A stretch of 64,000 nt of DNA from NCBI GenBank assembly GCA_041686355.1, contig JAWLDZ010000004.1, positions 1 through 64,000 on the forward strand, given 5' to 3'. The notes under the pieces were generated by a model. It searched no databases, was not told where the DNA came from, and worked only from the letters and a program-made list of their open reading frames with translations. Both the position numbers and the translations under genes were made by a program. The stretch comes from DSBN01 sp041686355. Its GTDB lineage: Bacteria > Spirochaetota > Spirochaetia > DSM-16054 > Sediminispirochaetaceae. This document shows, piece after piece, positions 7,915-17,306 of this stretch (positions are counted from its first letter, which is position 1; every line of letters starts with the position of its first letter).

Positions 7915-8589
7915 CTAAATTTCCACCCTTTCCATAATAGTTTTTGTTGTTCTTCTTTTTTTTACTAAATAGTCAATTAACAGATAGAGTCCATACGGGA
8001 TTAAGGCCATCAACCAATACCCTAGGGTCTGGAAAATGAGAAAAAAGTCGCCAATTTTAAAATTCGAAAAGGGCATGCGTAATACCCGCCATGAGTACAC
8101 ATTCAGATTGAGGGTTTCGGTTAAAAAGCCTACCGGGGTAACCACTATGAGCATACTTAGAAAAAAAGCACTGGTTTGATGCAGTTTGGCCTTCTGAAAC
8201 AGTTCTATACCGATTAGCAGACTTATCATGTGGTAGAGTAGCGCAATTGCCCATTCAAGTAAATATTTGCGCAGGTCGTCACTGCTGTCGTAATGGGGAT
8301 ACTCCCAGTATCCCAAGTACATTCCCAGGTGATCAATTACCACACAGCTGATGAGCAGGATGATCGAAAAAATGAGAATGTCCCGACCGCGCCAGTTTTC
8401 GAATAAATTGCTTGCAGCGAAGGCGTTGTAAAGGGCCAGAAGAATCACAAACATCCCGAGTGAAAACAAGGCGTAGAAATAGGGGAGATCGAGGAATATA
8501 TTCTGATACAATGCAATAGTCAGGATAAATACCCCCATGATGAGCAAGACACTCCGTGTGCGGGATTCATCATTCTTTATTCTGTTCAT
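7915..8589 (-). CDS. Unknown six-helix membrane protein
   Basis: 224 residues with about six hydrophobic helices and polar linkers such as YWEYPHYDSSDDLRKYLLEW near the middle. I do not recognise the family. The ATG at 8589 is chosen over a TTG at 8598 because a TTGTCT-17-TAAATT promoter ends seven bases before it, which predicts a leaderless transcript. It is cotranscribed with the UMP kinase-like gene. Aromatic and acidic residues in the loop after helix 3 hint at a binding site, but no catalytic motif is visible. Confidence 0.75.
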   Translation of the reverse strand: MNRIKNDESRTRSVLLIMGVFILTIALYQNIFLDLPYFYALFSLGMFVILLALYNAFAASNLFENWRGRDILIFSIILLISCVVIDHLGMYLGYWEYPHYDSSDDLRKYLLEWAIALLYHMISLLIGIELFQKAKLHQTSAFFLSMLIVVTPVGFLTETLNLNVYSWRVLRMPFSNFKIGDFFLIFQTLGYWLMALIPYGLYLLIDYLVKKRRTTKTIMERVEI

Positions 8590-8596
8590 GCTTCCC

Positions 8597-8625
8597 AATT
8601 TACACTAAGCCTGCCCGTCAGACAA
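8597..8625 (-). promoter_or_regulatory. Promoter abutting the start codon of the 8589 gene
   Basis: Minus-strand TTGTCT (8620-8625), 17-base spacer, TAAATT (8597-8602). Only seven bases separate the -10 from the ATG at 8589, so the transcript should begin at or very near the start codon. Confidence 0.6.
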
Positions 8626-8665
8626 GGGATAGGGAAATGTCCTTTTAAAATCGGAAACAGCATGG

Positions 8666-8694
8666 TGGACGTAAAGCCTTCAGCTGCGTATACT
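8666..8694 (+). promoter_or_regulatory. Promoter abutting the start codon of the TPR gene
   Basis: TGGACG (8666-8671), 17-base spacer, TATACT (8689-8694); the ATG follows after five bases. Divergent from the 8597-8625 promoter. No Shine-Dalgarno site is present. Confidence 0.6.
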
Positions 8695-8699
8695 AACCG

Positions 8700-11141
8700 A
8701 TGCATATGTTACGCTGGATATTGAGCAAGCTGTCGAGGAGCACCCAGGAAGAGGGAGAACTCGGCGAAGAAAAATGGAAAACAAACTTTTCAGTATTGAG
8801 CAAAAAGCGCTTTATTGAGGAGGATACTGAATCCTTCCGGGCGGTGCACTCTCATGCTGCCCTGCGTTTACAGTTAAAGCGAAGCAACTTATTTGCATGG
8901 GTTCTCTTCTCTCCGTATCGGTATCGCAATTTTGTGACTGAGATGCAGATACAGTGCAGTCCCGAGAACGGTCACTCCGCTGCGGGCTTGCTGTTTCGTT
9001 ATATCAATGACGAAAACTACTATTACGCACTCGTTTCAAATAGAGGGTATTTCCGCTTTGATGTGGTGTTTAACGGAAATCCAACCCCCCTCATCCCATG
9101 GTTGGAAGTACCCTTTCCTGAGGGCTCTTCATCCTATAAGTTTCGTATTATTGCCCATAACTCCTCCTTTTCCTTTTATCTAGAAGACCAATGGATTGCA
9201 GAGACTGCCGATGAATCCTTTGATACCGGCGTACTGGCCTTTGCCGGACAGAATTACGACCAGGAACAATATGCCGAGTTTGCGCTTACACATATGCTGC
9301 TCGAGTCTCGACCGGTGGAAGTAGAGGTTTGGTATGATCGCTGGACAAAAGAAATTCCAGTGGCTCCTAAGCAGCGGCTGTGTCTGGCCGAACGTTTGTA
9401 TGGTCAGGGTCATTTTACCGGTGCTCTGGTTCAGCTGCGGCGCGCCTTACATCAGAGTCCACTCGATAAAGATGGAATGTTTTTACTTGCAGAGACTTAT
9501 CTGAACCTTGGGATGTACCAGGAGGCCTTAGAACAGATTGAACTCTGTCTTCGGCAGGATTCGGCCCATAAAGAGGCTCAGCTTGAGAAGGCTAATCTAC
9601 TGTACCTTCAGAATCGGTTTTTAGATACCCGCAGATATGTGGAGCAGATCATTGATTCTTTTCCGCAGAATGCTCCCCTCTGGAATTTATATGGAAATGC
9701 CGAGTATGCCATGGGGCGTTGGTCGGAGGCGGCCCAAAAGTATCTGAAGGCGGTAGAACTGAATAATGAAGTGCCTATTTTTCAGTTGAATACAGCTCGG
9801 GCGCTCGATCGCAGCGGGGACCCAGCTCAAGCCGGTATATATTATGCTGAGGCTTCGCGCCTATTCTTCCGGCAGGAGGCCTTTGATGAACTTCCCTTTA
9901 TCTTTGAACAGATTAAAAGGATCGACCCTTATAATCCAAGTGTTGCGGCAGTTCAGGGGAAGCTGCTGTTTCAAGAAGGCAGTATTGAAGCGGCGGAGGA
10001 GATTTTTCAGTCTCTGATTAAAAAGGGAGAGGCGGAGAGTGAAATTGAGTTTTTGCAGGGACTGCTGTATATGCAGCGGGGGGTATATGCGGAGGCGGTA
10101 CACTGCTTTAATGTGGCCATTGAAAGTGTTCCCGACTTTTATCTGTATTGGCTCAAGCGTGCTGAATGTGAGTATCTAATGGGAAGTGATCCGAGGGAGG
10201 CGCTATCTAAGGCACGGGAGCTGCAGCCGGAGGACGGCTGGGTGCATAATCTTTCGGGATTGATAAAAATGGAGCAGGGTGAGTACGAAGCTGCTCGGGG
10301 ACTGCTTGAAGATGCTTATTCGCTCCTGCCGGAAGAGACTGAGGTGGTCATAAATTATTCGGAAGTAAAGTTTCAAACCGAGGGGCTGGATGCAGCTTTA
10401 GAAGTATTCAACGAGAAAGACGGTCCCTCTTTTAACCAAATAGGGAACTTGTATGCTAAAAGTGATAGGCTTGAGGATGCTACTGAAGCGTACCGCCGTG
10501 CGGTTCAGCTGAATCCGGAAGAACCGGTGTTTCGGGAAAATCTTGCAGCGGCACTCTGGGATGGGGGGTATATTAATGGAGCCGAAGAACAGTTAGCAAG
10601 CCTGCTTGAATCGACTCCAACCGTGAGGGGCTATGAGCTTATTACAAAAATCGCCATGGAGAAGGGAGAGTATCAGCGTGCCTTTGCCGCAAGTGGAGCA
10701 GGATTAGATATGGATCCCGACTCGCTGCAACTGAAGCTTCTGCATGCCCAAAGTGCCCTTCATACGGGAGCTATGGAAGCATCCCGTATGGAAGCTGAAC
10801 AGCTGCTGGACACTGAGCTGAAGGCGGAAGCTCAGGAGGTGATAAACCGTATTCGGGATATAACAGAAGAGCATTTTGAATGTGCTGAATGCGGTCGTGA
10901 GTGGTGGGTTCCCCGGGATATACCGGAACAGAGTCAAGTGAGATTGTACGGAGAGCCCCCCGGAGAAATGCCGGCCGGCATCTGTCCAAGTTGTGGGCGG
11001 GTGTATTGTGTTGCCTGTGCCTCCGGACATATGGAAAATCAGCGTTTTGTGTGTGCGAGTTGCGGTGAAGCTTTAAAGCTGGCCAAGAACGGCTTGAAAT
11101 ATTTAGCCTTGCAGTACACAGGCCTCTCGGGTAGCCAATAG
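8700..11141 (+). CDS. TPR-repeat protein with N-terminal beta-sandwich and C-terminal zinc ribbon
   Basis: 813 residues with no clear signal peptide. Residues about 60-200 resemble a concanavalin-like/DUF1080 beta sandwich (GLLFRYINDENYYYALVS, YKFRIIAHNSSFSFYL). From about 225 to 700 there are many tetratricopeptide repeats. The end has a CAEC pair near residue 725 and CPSC, CVAC and CASC pairs, which look like zinc ribbons. It is probably a cytoplasmic scaffold; partners are unknown. Two in-frame ATGs lie six bases apart (8700, 8706) right after the -10 box. Downstream genes lolA and rodZ-like suggest an envelope role, but that is inference. Confidence 0.85.
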   Translation: MHMLRWILSKLSRSTQEEGELGEEKWKTNFSVLSKKRFIEEDTESFRAVHSHAALRLQLKRSNLFAWVLFSPYRYRNFVTEMQIQCSPENGHSAAGLLFRYINDENYYYALVSNRGYFRFDVVFNGNPTPLIPWLEVPFPEGSSSYKFRIIAHNSSFSFYLEDQWIAETADESFDTGVLAFAGQNYDQEQYAEFALTHMLLESRPVEVEVWYDRWTKEIPVAPKQRLCLAERLYGQGHFTGALVQLRRALHQSPLDKDGMFLLAETYLNLGMYQEALEQIELCLRQDSAHKEAQLEKANLLYLQNRFLDTRRYVEQIIDSFPQNAPLWNLYGNAEYAMGRWSEAAQKYLKAVELNNEVPIFQLNTARALDRSGDPAQAGIYYAEASRLFFRQEAFDELPFIFEQIKRIDPYNPSVAAVQGKLLFQEGSIEAAEEIFQSLIKKGEAESEIEFLQGLLYMQRGVYAEAVHCFNVAIESVPDFYLYWLKRAECEYLMGSDPREALSKARELQPEDGWVHNLSGLIKMEQGEYEAARGLLEDAYSLLPEETEVVINYSEVKFQTEGLDAALEVFNEKDGPSFNQIGNLYAKSDRLEDATEAYRRAVQLNPEEPVFRENLAAALWDGGYINGAEEQLASLLESTPTVRGYELITKIAMEKGEYQRAFAASGAGLDMDPDSLQLKLLHAQSALHTGAMEASRMEAEQLLDTELKAEAQEVINRIRDITEEHFECAECGREWWVPRDIPEQSQVRLYGEPPGEMPAGICPSCGRVYCVACASGHMENQRFVCASCGEALKLAKNGLKYLALQYTGLSGSQ

Positions 11142-11179
11142 ATTTTAGGAATCTTCCCTTTGTGTGAGTTCTCCCGTCC

Positions 11180-11207
11180 TTGACAAACAACCCTCATTGA
11201 GTATGAT
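11180..11207 (+). promoter_or_regulatory. Promoter giving a leaderless lolA transcript
   Basis: Perfect TTGACA (11180-11185), 16-base spacer, TATGAT (11202-11207), then seven bases to the ATG at 11215. No Shine-Dalgarno site. This also fixes the lolA start, because the upstream candidate start at 11164 precedes the promoter. Confidence 0.75.
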
Positions 11208-11214
11208 GAAACAG

Positions 11215-11904
11215 ATGAAAAAGATAACTATTTACTTGTCCGCACTCGTCTTGATGGCAGTAGCAACGCCGTTGACACTGTCTGCTCAGAATATACAAAC
11301 CGCTGAAGAGTATTTCGAAGCGGTATCGGAACACTACGGCACTATTAATGATTATCAGGCCGATATTGTCATTACCAAGGAAGAGGATGTCTTAAAGGGG
11401 AAAATCTACTATAAGTCTCCAAATCTTCTTCGGATAGACTTTACCGAGCCTGAGGATCAGGTATTGGTAGTAGACGGTGTTCAAATGCTGTTGTATCTCC
11501 CCCTGCATCATGTAGTAATGCGGCAGGAGATAACTCGCCACTCTCAGTCGTCCCTTGAAACCATGGCCAGCGAACAGGGCTTAAACCTGTTAAAGCAAAA
11601 CTACAGCGTGGCATTCTTAGATGGTCCGGAGCCGGTTCCGATTGAAGAGGGGTCGGATGAGATGGTACGAAAGCTGAAGCTGGCATGGCGGACACCCGGT
11701 GAAGGGTTCCGGCAGATAGAGATGTCCGTGAACAAGGATATGATGATACGACGAATGGTTGGTATAACAGATGCATATGAGAATTTTCAGTTTGATTTTA
11801 TAGGCATACAACCTAATCAGAATATTCCCGATACCCGTTTTCGTTTTGAGGAGCCGGCTTCGGCGTATAAGGTTGATAACTTTCTGTTTGAACCGGAAAA
11901 TTAA
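11215..11904 (+). CDS. lolA: Outer-membrane lipoprotein carrier LolA-like protein
   Basis: 229 residues. Starting at 11215 gives a clean signal peptide beginning MKKITIYLSAL and cleaved after LSA, so the protein is periplasmic. The mature part has the LolA pattern of a beta-rich fold: DYQADIVITKEE, GKIYYKSPNLLRIDFTEP and a VLVVDGVQMLLYLP segment. LolA shuttles lipoproteins across the periplasm. The reading frame extends upstream to 11164, but that would put a promoter inside the gene and spoil the signal peptide. The next gene follows after three bases. Confidence 0.85.
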   Translation: MKKITIYLSALVLMAVATPLTLSAQNIQTAEEYFEAVSEHYGTINDYQADIVITKEEDVLKGKIYYKSPNLLRIDFTEPEDQVLVVDGVQMLLYLPLHHVVMRQEITRHSQSSLETMASEQGLNLLKQNYSVAFLDGPEPVPIEEGSDEMVRKLKLAWRTPGEGFRQIEMSVNKDMMIRRMVGITDAYENFQFDFIGIQPNQNIPDTRFRFEEPASAYKVDNFLFEPEN

Positions 11905-11907
11905 AAT

Positions 11908-13047
11908 ATGGAATCTATAGGTGAAAAGTTAAAGACAGCACGTGAAGAGAAGGGTTACTCTGCCGACCAGGTAGCACGGGACACCAATATTGCCCGACGT
12001 TTTATTCTGGCGATGGAGCAGGAAGATTTTTCCGCCTTTCCCGGCGATACCTACCTGCTTGGATTTTTGCGAAACTACGGTGATTATCTGGGGCTCGATT
12101 CGGAACGCCTGATCAACTTGTACCGTAATATGCAAATTCAAGAGCAGCCGGTACCCATGGATGAGCTTATCCAAGGCAGGCGGCGCAGTCCTTCCGTCGG
12201 AATGCTGATTGGAATTGCCCTGGCCGTCGTTATACTGGGCGGCGGAGGGTATGGAGCTTACCTTTGGCTAAGTCATGGTTCCGGTGGAACTGAAACGGCT
12301 GCAGAACAGCAGAACCCGGAACTGCAGCAGGAGGCCGATACGGCAGATGACCGTTATGAGATGGGTGAGGAGATTGTTGAGCGGCGTTTTCAGGAAGGAC
12401 AGACCTTGCGATTAGTCCTGAATGGGGAGCGGATCGATATTACAGTAGCCGAGATTGGGGAGCAGGTGAGCTTAACGACGCCCACCGGAGCTACCAGTGC
12501 GGCTCTGGGTGAAGAACTGCTGCTCGATCTTACCCAGGATGATCGGAATGATGTAAGTATTAAGGTCCAAGATATTGATACCCAGGGCGGGACAGCAGTG
12601 CTGCGCTTTGACCGGGGGCTAGGGAGAACCGCTGAAGAGGAATCCGAAGAAATACCTTCAGCAGAGAATCAGCTAGAGGCTACTGCCGTATCTGATACGG
12701 GCACAGCTACGGTGGAGTCTCGAACCCAGTCGCCGGTGACAATTCTTACTGCAGAAGAGCCTGAATCCTTTCGAATTGATGTGTCCTTTCGCGGCTATTC
12801 GCTGGTACGGTATAGCAAAGATGGCGAGGGTCGGGAGCAGCGCTACTTCAATGAGAACGATTCTTTCCGCTTAGAGGTTGACCGAGAAGTGATGTTGTGG
12901 ATCTCAAATGCCGGTTCCTTCCAAGCCAAAATTGCAGGAGAAGAAATCAACTTTGGTGACCCCGGTGAGGTAGCAACTAAACTACTCCGTTGGCAACGTG
13001 ATGCAGAGACTGATCGCTATGAGTTGAGAATGTTACCGGTTTACTAA
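11908..13047 (+). CDS. RodZ-like protein: HTH, transmembrane helix, DUF4115 domain
   Basis: 379 residues. An N-terminal Cro/C1-type helix-turn-helix (about 3-70, GEKLKTAREEKGYSADQVA), a basic RRRS segment, one membrane helix near 94-116 and a periplasmic part with two DUF4115-like regions (about 155-205 and 285-340). This architecture is that of RodZ, which links MreB to the membrane and helps set cell shape. It lies in an operon with lolA, rimO and the helicase gene, and its stop overlaps the rimO start (TAATG). Confidence 0.82.
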   Translation: MESIGEKLKTAREEKGYSADQVARDTNIARRFILAMEQEDFSAFPGDTYLLGFLRNYGDYLGLDSERLINLYRNMQIQEQPVPMDELIQGRRRSPSVGMLIGIALAVVILGGGGYGAYLWLSHGSGGTETAAEQQNPELQQEADTADDRYEMGEEIVERRFQEGQTLRLVLNGERIDITVAEIGEQVSLTTPTGATSAALGEELLLDLTQDDRNDVSIKVQDIDTQGGTAVLRFDRGLGRTAEEESEEIPSAENQLEATAVSDTGTATVESRTQSPVTILTAEEPESFRIDVSFRGYSLVRYSKDGEGREQRYFNENDSFRLEVDREVMLWISNAGSFQAKIAGEEINFGDPGEVATKLLRWQRDAETDRYELRMLPVY

Positions 13048-14393
13048 TGCAGTCAAACAATAAAAAAGCTAAATTTTATATAGAGAGTCTCGGTTGTGCC
13101 AAAAACCAGGTGGATTCCGAGATACTGCTCGCTAGTCTAAAGCAAAAGGGGTGGACCTATGTGGATCAGGCAGAGCAGGCCGATTTGATTATCGTAAACT
13201 CCTGCGGCTTCATTCAGCCGGCTAAAGAGGAGAGCCTCGAAACGGTGCTCTCATTTCATGCCGCTTATCCGGAAAAAAAGGTACTGCTGGCAGGTTGTTT
13301 TGCCCAGCGCTATGGGAAGGAACTTCTGGAGCAGTTGCCGGAGGTTGATGGTATATTCGGCAATCATGATCTGCAGCAGATCGAAACTGTGTCCCAGCAG
13401 GTAATGGACGGAGAGCGGCCGGTCAGCTTACCGGATTGGCAGTATTCTCCCGCCTATCGTGATCAGCTTTTTTCTTTTACCGGTTCCTCATATGTAAAGA
13501 TATCTGAAGGCTGTAATCATCGCTGCAGTTTTTGCGCGATTCCCCTCATCCGCGGGCCGCTTAAAAGCATACCCATCGAAGAAATTTTAAGACAAATTCG
13601 TGAATTGCTGCAGAAGGGAATTGTAGAAATAAACCTTATTGCCCAGGACTTGGCAGCCTTCGGGAGCGAACGGGGACAACAGGAGTTTCCATTGCTCCTG
13701 AGGAAGATTAGCGAACTGTCCGGGGATTTTTGGCTGCGCCTGCTGTATATTCATCCGGATAATTTCCCCATCGAAGTTCTCTCGATTATGAAGGATGATC
13801 CGAGAATCCTCCCGTACTTTGATATCCCCTTTCAACACGGATCAACGCGGATATTGCGGCGGATGGGCCGCAGCGGTACCGCCGCAGAGTACCTGCACCT
13901 TATAGAACAGATTCGTCACGAGCTACCGGATTCAGTTATCCGGTCAACCCTAATGGTTGGTTTTCCCGGGGAAGGCCGGCGTGAGTTTCAACAGCTACAG
14001 AGTTTCCAGCGGGAAGCCCGCTTTGACTGGGCCGGTGTATTTGTGTTCTCTCGTGAAGAGGGCACCCGGGCGTACTCGTTGCGTTCGAGTGTAGGCGACA
14101 AATTGATCTCCCGCCGGGCTCAGGTGAGGAAAAACGCATTAGAGCAGGTGCAGTCTGAGATATCCGCACAGCAAATGGACCGCTTTGTACAGCGCCCTTT
14201 GCGTGTCTTGGTTGAAGAGACTATTCCGGGAGAGGCTATGGCCCTTGGACGTGCGTATTTGCACGCTCCGGAGGTCGACGGCACCGCAATTATACTGAGC
14301 GATCAAATACAACCGGGCAGCTGGCTTGACATGAAGGTAGTAAAGCGCAATAACTTCGATCTTGAGGTGGTGCCCCTGAATGAGCTCATCTAA
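13047..14393 (+). CDS. rimO: Ribosomal protein S12 methylthiotransferase RimO
   Basis: 448 residues. The N-terminal UPF0004 domain carries its three cluster cysteines in SLGCAKNQVDSE, NSCGFIQPAKEES and AGCFAQRYG. The radical-SAM CX3CX2C motif is GCNHRCSFCAIPLIRG near residues 155-170. A TRAM-like domain closes the protein. It transfers a methylthio group to an aspartate of S12. The SLGCAKNQVDSE and PAKEES signatures favour RimO over MiaB. It overlaps both neighbours in the operon. Confidence 0.95.
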   Translation: MQSNNKKAKFYIESLGCAKNQVDSEILLASLKQKGWTYVDQAEQADLIIVNSCGFIQPAKEESLETVLSFHAAYPEKKVLLAGCFAQRYGKELLEQLPEVDGIFGNHDLQQIETVSQQVMDGERPVSLPDWQYSPAYRDQLFSFTGSSYVKISEGCNHRCSFCAIPLIRGPLKSIPIEEILRQIRELLQKGIVEINLIAQDLAAFGSERGQQEFPLLLRKISELSGDFWLRLLYIHPDNFPIEVLSIMKDDPRILPYFDIPFQHGSTRILRRMGRSGTAAEYLHLIEQIRHELPDSVIRSTLMVGFPGEGRREFQQLQSFQREARFDWAGVFVFSREEGTRAYSLRSSVGDKLISRRAQVRKNALEQVQSEISAQQMDRFVQRPLRVLVEETIPGEAMALGRAYLHAPEVDGTAIILSDQIQPGSWLDMKVVKRNNFDLEVVPLNELI

Positions 14394-16518
14394 ATCGGTA
14401 AATCCAGAAGAAACGAAGTATTTGCAAGTGCTCAACAAGGAGCAAAAGCAGGCTGTTCTCCATGAAGGGCGATCGCTCCTCATCTTAGCCGGCGCCGGTT
14501 CCGGTAAAACTCGGGTAATTACCACAAAAATCGCCTATTTTATCGATCAATTGGGAGTAGATCCGCGCTCAATCTTAGCGGTGACTTTTACCAACAAAGC
14601 GGCCGATGAGATGCATTCCCGGGTACTGACCATGGCTCCCAATGCCTATGGAGTGATGGTTCGTACGTTTCACTCCTTTGGAGCATGGCTCCTGCGTCGT
14701 AATGCCCATCTACTGGGTTTGAATAGTAACTTTTCCATCTATGATGATGATGACTCCCTGACTCTGCTGCACAGCTTGTATCCCTCTTATAAGCGCCGCG
14801 AGCTATCTACTTATAACCGTATGATAAGCCGGGCTAAGGATTATGCCCTTGGCCCTGAGGATGATATATCTTTAATAAGCACCGACCCGCATTTCCAGGA
14901 GATGTATGCCCGCTACGAGGCCCGTCTGCGTGAGATTGGGAATGCCGATTTTGGTGATCTAATCCTCCGTCCGGTGGAACTGCTGCGGTCGGAGCCGGAA
15001 GTTCAGCGCCGAATGCATTCCCGATTTAAGGTGATTTTGGTGGATGAGTATCAGGACTCAAATGTAGCCCAATATGAACTGCTGAAGCTCCTGTATGGTT
15101 CTCAGACATCCCTGTGTGTGGTCGGCGATGATGATCAATCAATCTACCGCTTCCGCGGAGCTGAGGTGCGCAACATTATCACTTTTCCCGATGAGTTTGA
15201 AAACACCACTATTATCCGTCTTGAGCAGAATTACCGTTCTACCGAAAGAATTCTATCTATAGCCTCTCATGTAGTGAACCATAACCATCAGCGGCTGGGA
15301 AAAACCCTCTGGACCAGCCAGGGAAAGGGGGCGAAGGCTAAAGTTGCCTTTCTGCGTAATCATGACGAAGAGGCGGAGTACTGTGCCCGATTGCTGGAAG
15401 ATGGGAATATGGCCGGCACAGCAATCCTGTATCGAACCAACGCCCAGTCAAGGAGCTTGGAAACCTGTTTTGTAAAAAAGGGAATACCCTATAAGATTGT
15501 GGGCTCCCTCCGGTTTTATGACCGTGAGGAGGTCAAGGATGCCCTGGCTCTGCTTAGTTTTTTTGTGAATCATAACGACGAGGTAGCCTTCCGGAGGATC
15601 GTAAATAAACCCGCCCGTGGTATCGGTGCAAAAACCGTTTCATCCATTATTGAGGAGGCGGTGAGCGAAGATGGAGACCTCCTTGCTGCAATGCAGCGAA
15701 TGGCTCCCGCCCTCTCTTCGCGCAGCCGCAAGGGTGTAGAGGAAGTACTGAGTTATCTGCAGGAACTTGAGAAGGGGATCACTGAAAAACTGCTGTCGGA
15801 TTTCATCAATACCGCTGTAAGAAAGTCCGGTATTCTGGAGTATCACCGCAAGCAGGATGAGATAGCCCTTACCCAAAAGGTGGCTAATTTAGAAGAACTG
15901 GTCAGTGCCGCCGCTGATTACTCTGGTGGGATGGAAGGTTTAAGCCGGTTCTTGGAAGACCTCGAGCTGGACCGGTCCCGGATAGCCAAGGATGATCCGG
16001 CAGCCCTGCCGGGGGTAACCTTGATAACCATGCATAATACTAAGGGGCTTGAGTTTGACCGGGTAATAATTACCGGTATGGAAGATGGTTTGTTTCCCAG
16101 CCGTCCCGATGAAAAGGACGATGAGCTGGAAGAGGAACGAAGAATTTTTTATGTAAGCATCACCCGTGCCCGAAACGAACTCTACTTTACCTCCTGTCGC
16201 CAAAGAATGATCTGGGGAAGGACAAACTTTCAAATGCCCTCCCGCTTTCTTAATGAACTGCCCGAGGCTGAAGTTGAGTTAGATTCACGTTATTCTCTTC
16301 CCGGTCAGGGTATCGGCGGTACAGCTGAGTATTCTGAGGAAGCCCGGGAGTGGAAAAAGGGTACCCGCGTGTATCATGATGACTACGGCGCTGGTGTAGT
16401 GTGGAAAACGGCTCATAACGGGAGTCATGTAGTGGTATTTGTGCGTTTTGAAACCGGACAAACCGCCCAGTTTATTCCCGAATACGCTCCGTTAGAGAAA
16501 ATCGCGGAAGAGTATTAA
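14380..16518 (+). CDS. pcrA: UvrD/Rep/PcrA-type superfamily 1 DNA helicase
   Basis: 712 residues with SF1A helicase motifs: Walker A LAGAGSGKTRVIT near 36-48, VDEYQDSN (motif II) near 222-229, GDDDQSIYRFRGAE (motif III), QNYRST (motif IV), TMHNTKGLEFDRVI (motif V) and YVSITRAR (motif VI). A C-terminal basic region precedes a beta-rich tail typical of PcrA. It unwinds DNA 3'-5' in repair and replication restart. Starts inside rimO (14-base overlap). PcrA versus Rep cannot be settled from the sequence. Confidence 0.92.
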   Translation: MSSSKSVNPEETKYLQVLNKEQKQAVLHEGRSLLILAGAGSGKTRVITTKIAYFIDQLGVDPRSILAVTFTNKAADEMHSRVLTMAPNAYGVMVRTFHSFGAWLLRRNAHLLGLNSNFSIYDDDDSLTLLHSLYPSYKRRELSTYNRMISRAKDYALGPEDDISLISTDPHFQEMYARYEARLREIGNADFGDLILRPVELLRSEPEVQRRMHSRFKVILVDEYQDSNVAQYELLKLLYGSQTSLCVVGDDDQSIYRFRGAEVRNIITFPDEFENTTIIRLEQNYRSTERILSIASHVVNHNHQRLGKTLWTSQGKGAKAKVAFLRNHDEEAEYCARLLEDGNMAGTAILYRTNAQSRSLETCFVKKGIPYKIVGSLRFYDREEVKDALALLSFFVNHNDEVAFRRIVNKPARGIGAKTVSSIIEEAVSEDGDLLAAMQRMAPALSSRSRKGVEEVLSYLQELEKGITEKLLSDFINTAVRKSGILEYHRKQDEIALTQKVANLEELVSAAADYSGGMEGLSRFLEDLELDRSRIAKDDPAALPGVTLITMHNTKGLEFDRVIITGMEDGLFPSRPDEKDDELEEERRIFYVSITRARNELYFTSCRQRMIWGRTNFQMPSRFLNELPEAEVELDSRYSLPGQGIGGTAEYSEEAREWKKGTRVYHDDYGAGVVWKTAHNGSHVVVFVRFETGQTAQFIPEYAPLEKIAEEY

Positions 16519-16543
16519 TAGAGTTGCAGTAAAAGGAGCAGGC

Positions 16544-16846
16544 ATGGAAACGGTAGATCTTATTAGTATTATTGTACGGCTGTCCGCTGGGGCTATTGCT
16601 ACTTTTTTGGCGATACTCTTATGGGCGAAAACCCGCGATATTGCCTGGATGTTGGTAATCATGGGAGTAATCGTTGAATACGGGGAGATTATCTATTCAA
16701 CCCTGCAGTTATTTGGAGTACTCTCCTCCAATGTGTTTATCTACCCGGATCTTATCAGAGTCGAGGTTGTTCTGAGGAATTTGCCGCTTCTTCTGTTTGG
16801 TATCGGTTTTCTGGTCATGCTCTTGCGCAGTCGAAACGGTGAATAG
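16544..16846 (+). CDS. Small three-helix membrane protein, unknown
   Basis: 100 residues with three hydrophobic helices (about 5-27, 33-55, 75-93). AAAAGGAG lies seven bases before the ATG and the gene follows the helicase gene by 25 bases, so it is probably the end of that operon. No family is recognised. Confidence 0.65.
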   Translation: METVDLISIIVRLSAGAIATFLAILLWAKTRDIAWMLVIMGVIVEYGEIIYSTLQLFGVLSSNVFIYPDLIRVEVVLRNLPLLLFGIGFLVMLLRSRNGE

Positions 16847-16914
16847 CGGGGCTGGTGTATTGACGCTAAACAGAATATGAATATTATAGGGGTATCAAAA
16901 GAGAGGAGAAACGT

Positions 16915-17145
16915 ATGACGGCATTGATTATTGGCATTCTGATTTTAATATTCACCGTATACTCCGTGCTTCCTTTTGAATGGGCTTTGCAATGGTGGCC
17001 CTATGTGATAGATTTTCTGCAAGGTGGTATTCCGGTTTTGGCACTGTTTATAGGATTAGTTGCGGTTCTGATTGGGATTGCCGATATACGCGATAGAATA
17101 GAAGAGAAGAAGGAGAAAGAAGAGGCGGATACACAAGAGAATTAA
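16915..17145 (+). CDS. Small two-helix membrane protein, unknown
   Basis: 76 residues: two hydrophobic helices (about 1-22 and 35-57) and a charged tail of Lys/Glu repeats (EEKKEKEE). AGAGGAG precedes the ATG. The protein ends before the ribosomal protein operon. No family is recognised; it may work with the preceding small membrane protein. Confidence 0.6.
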   Translation: MTALIIGILILIFTVYSVLPFEWALQWWPYVIDFLQGGIPVLALFIGLVAVLIGIADIRDRIEEKKEKEEADTQEN

Positions 17146-17306
17146 GTCTCCGTATCTAACGACAAGGTAGAGAAATAGTTAGAAAGGCCGAACCCCGTTA
17201 TTTCCCTCGGTCTTGACATTCACATCGAAATATGAAAAGATGCTCCACACTTGTCTACGTCTTTAGATAGTAATACACGCGCAAAGTTAAGTATAGAGGA
17301 ATGGGT

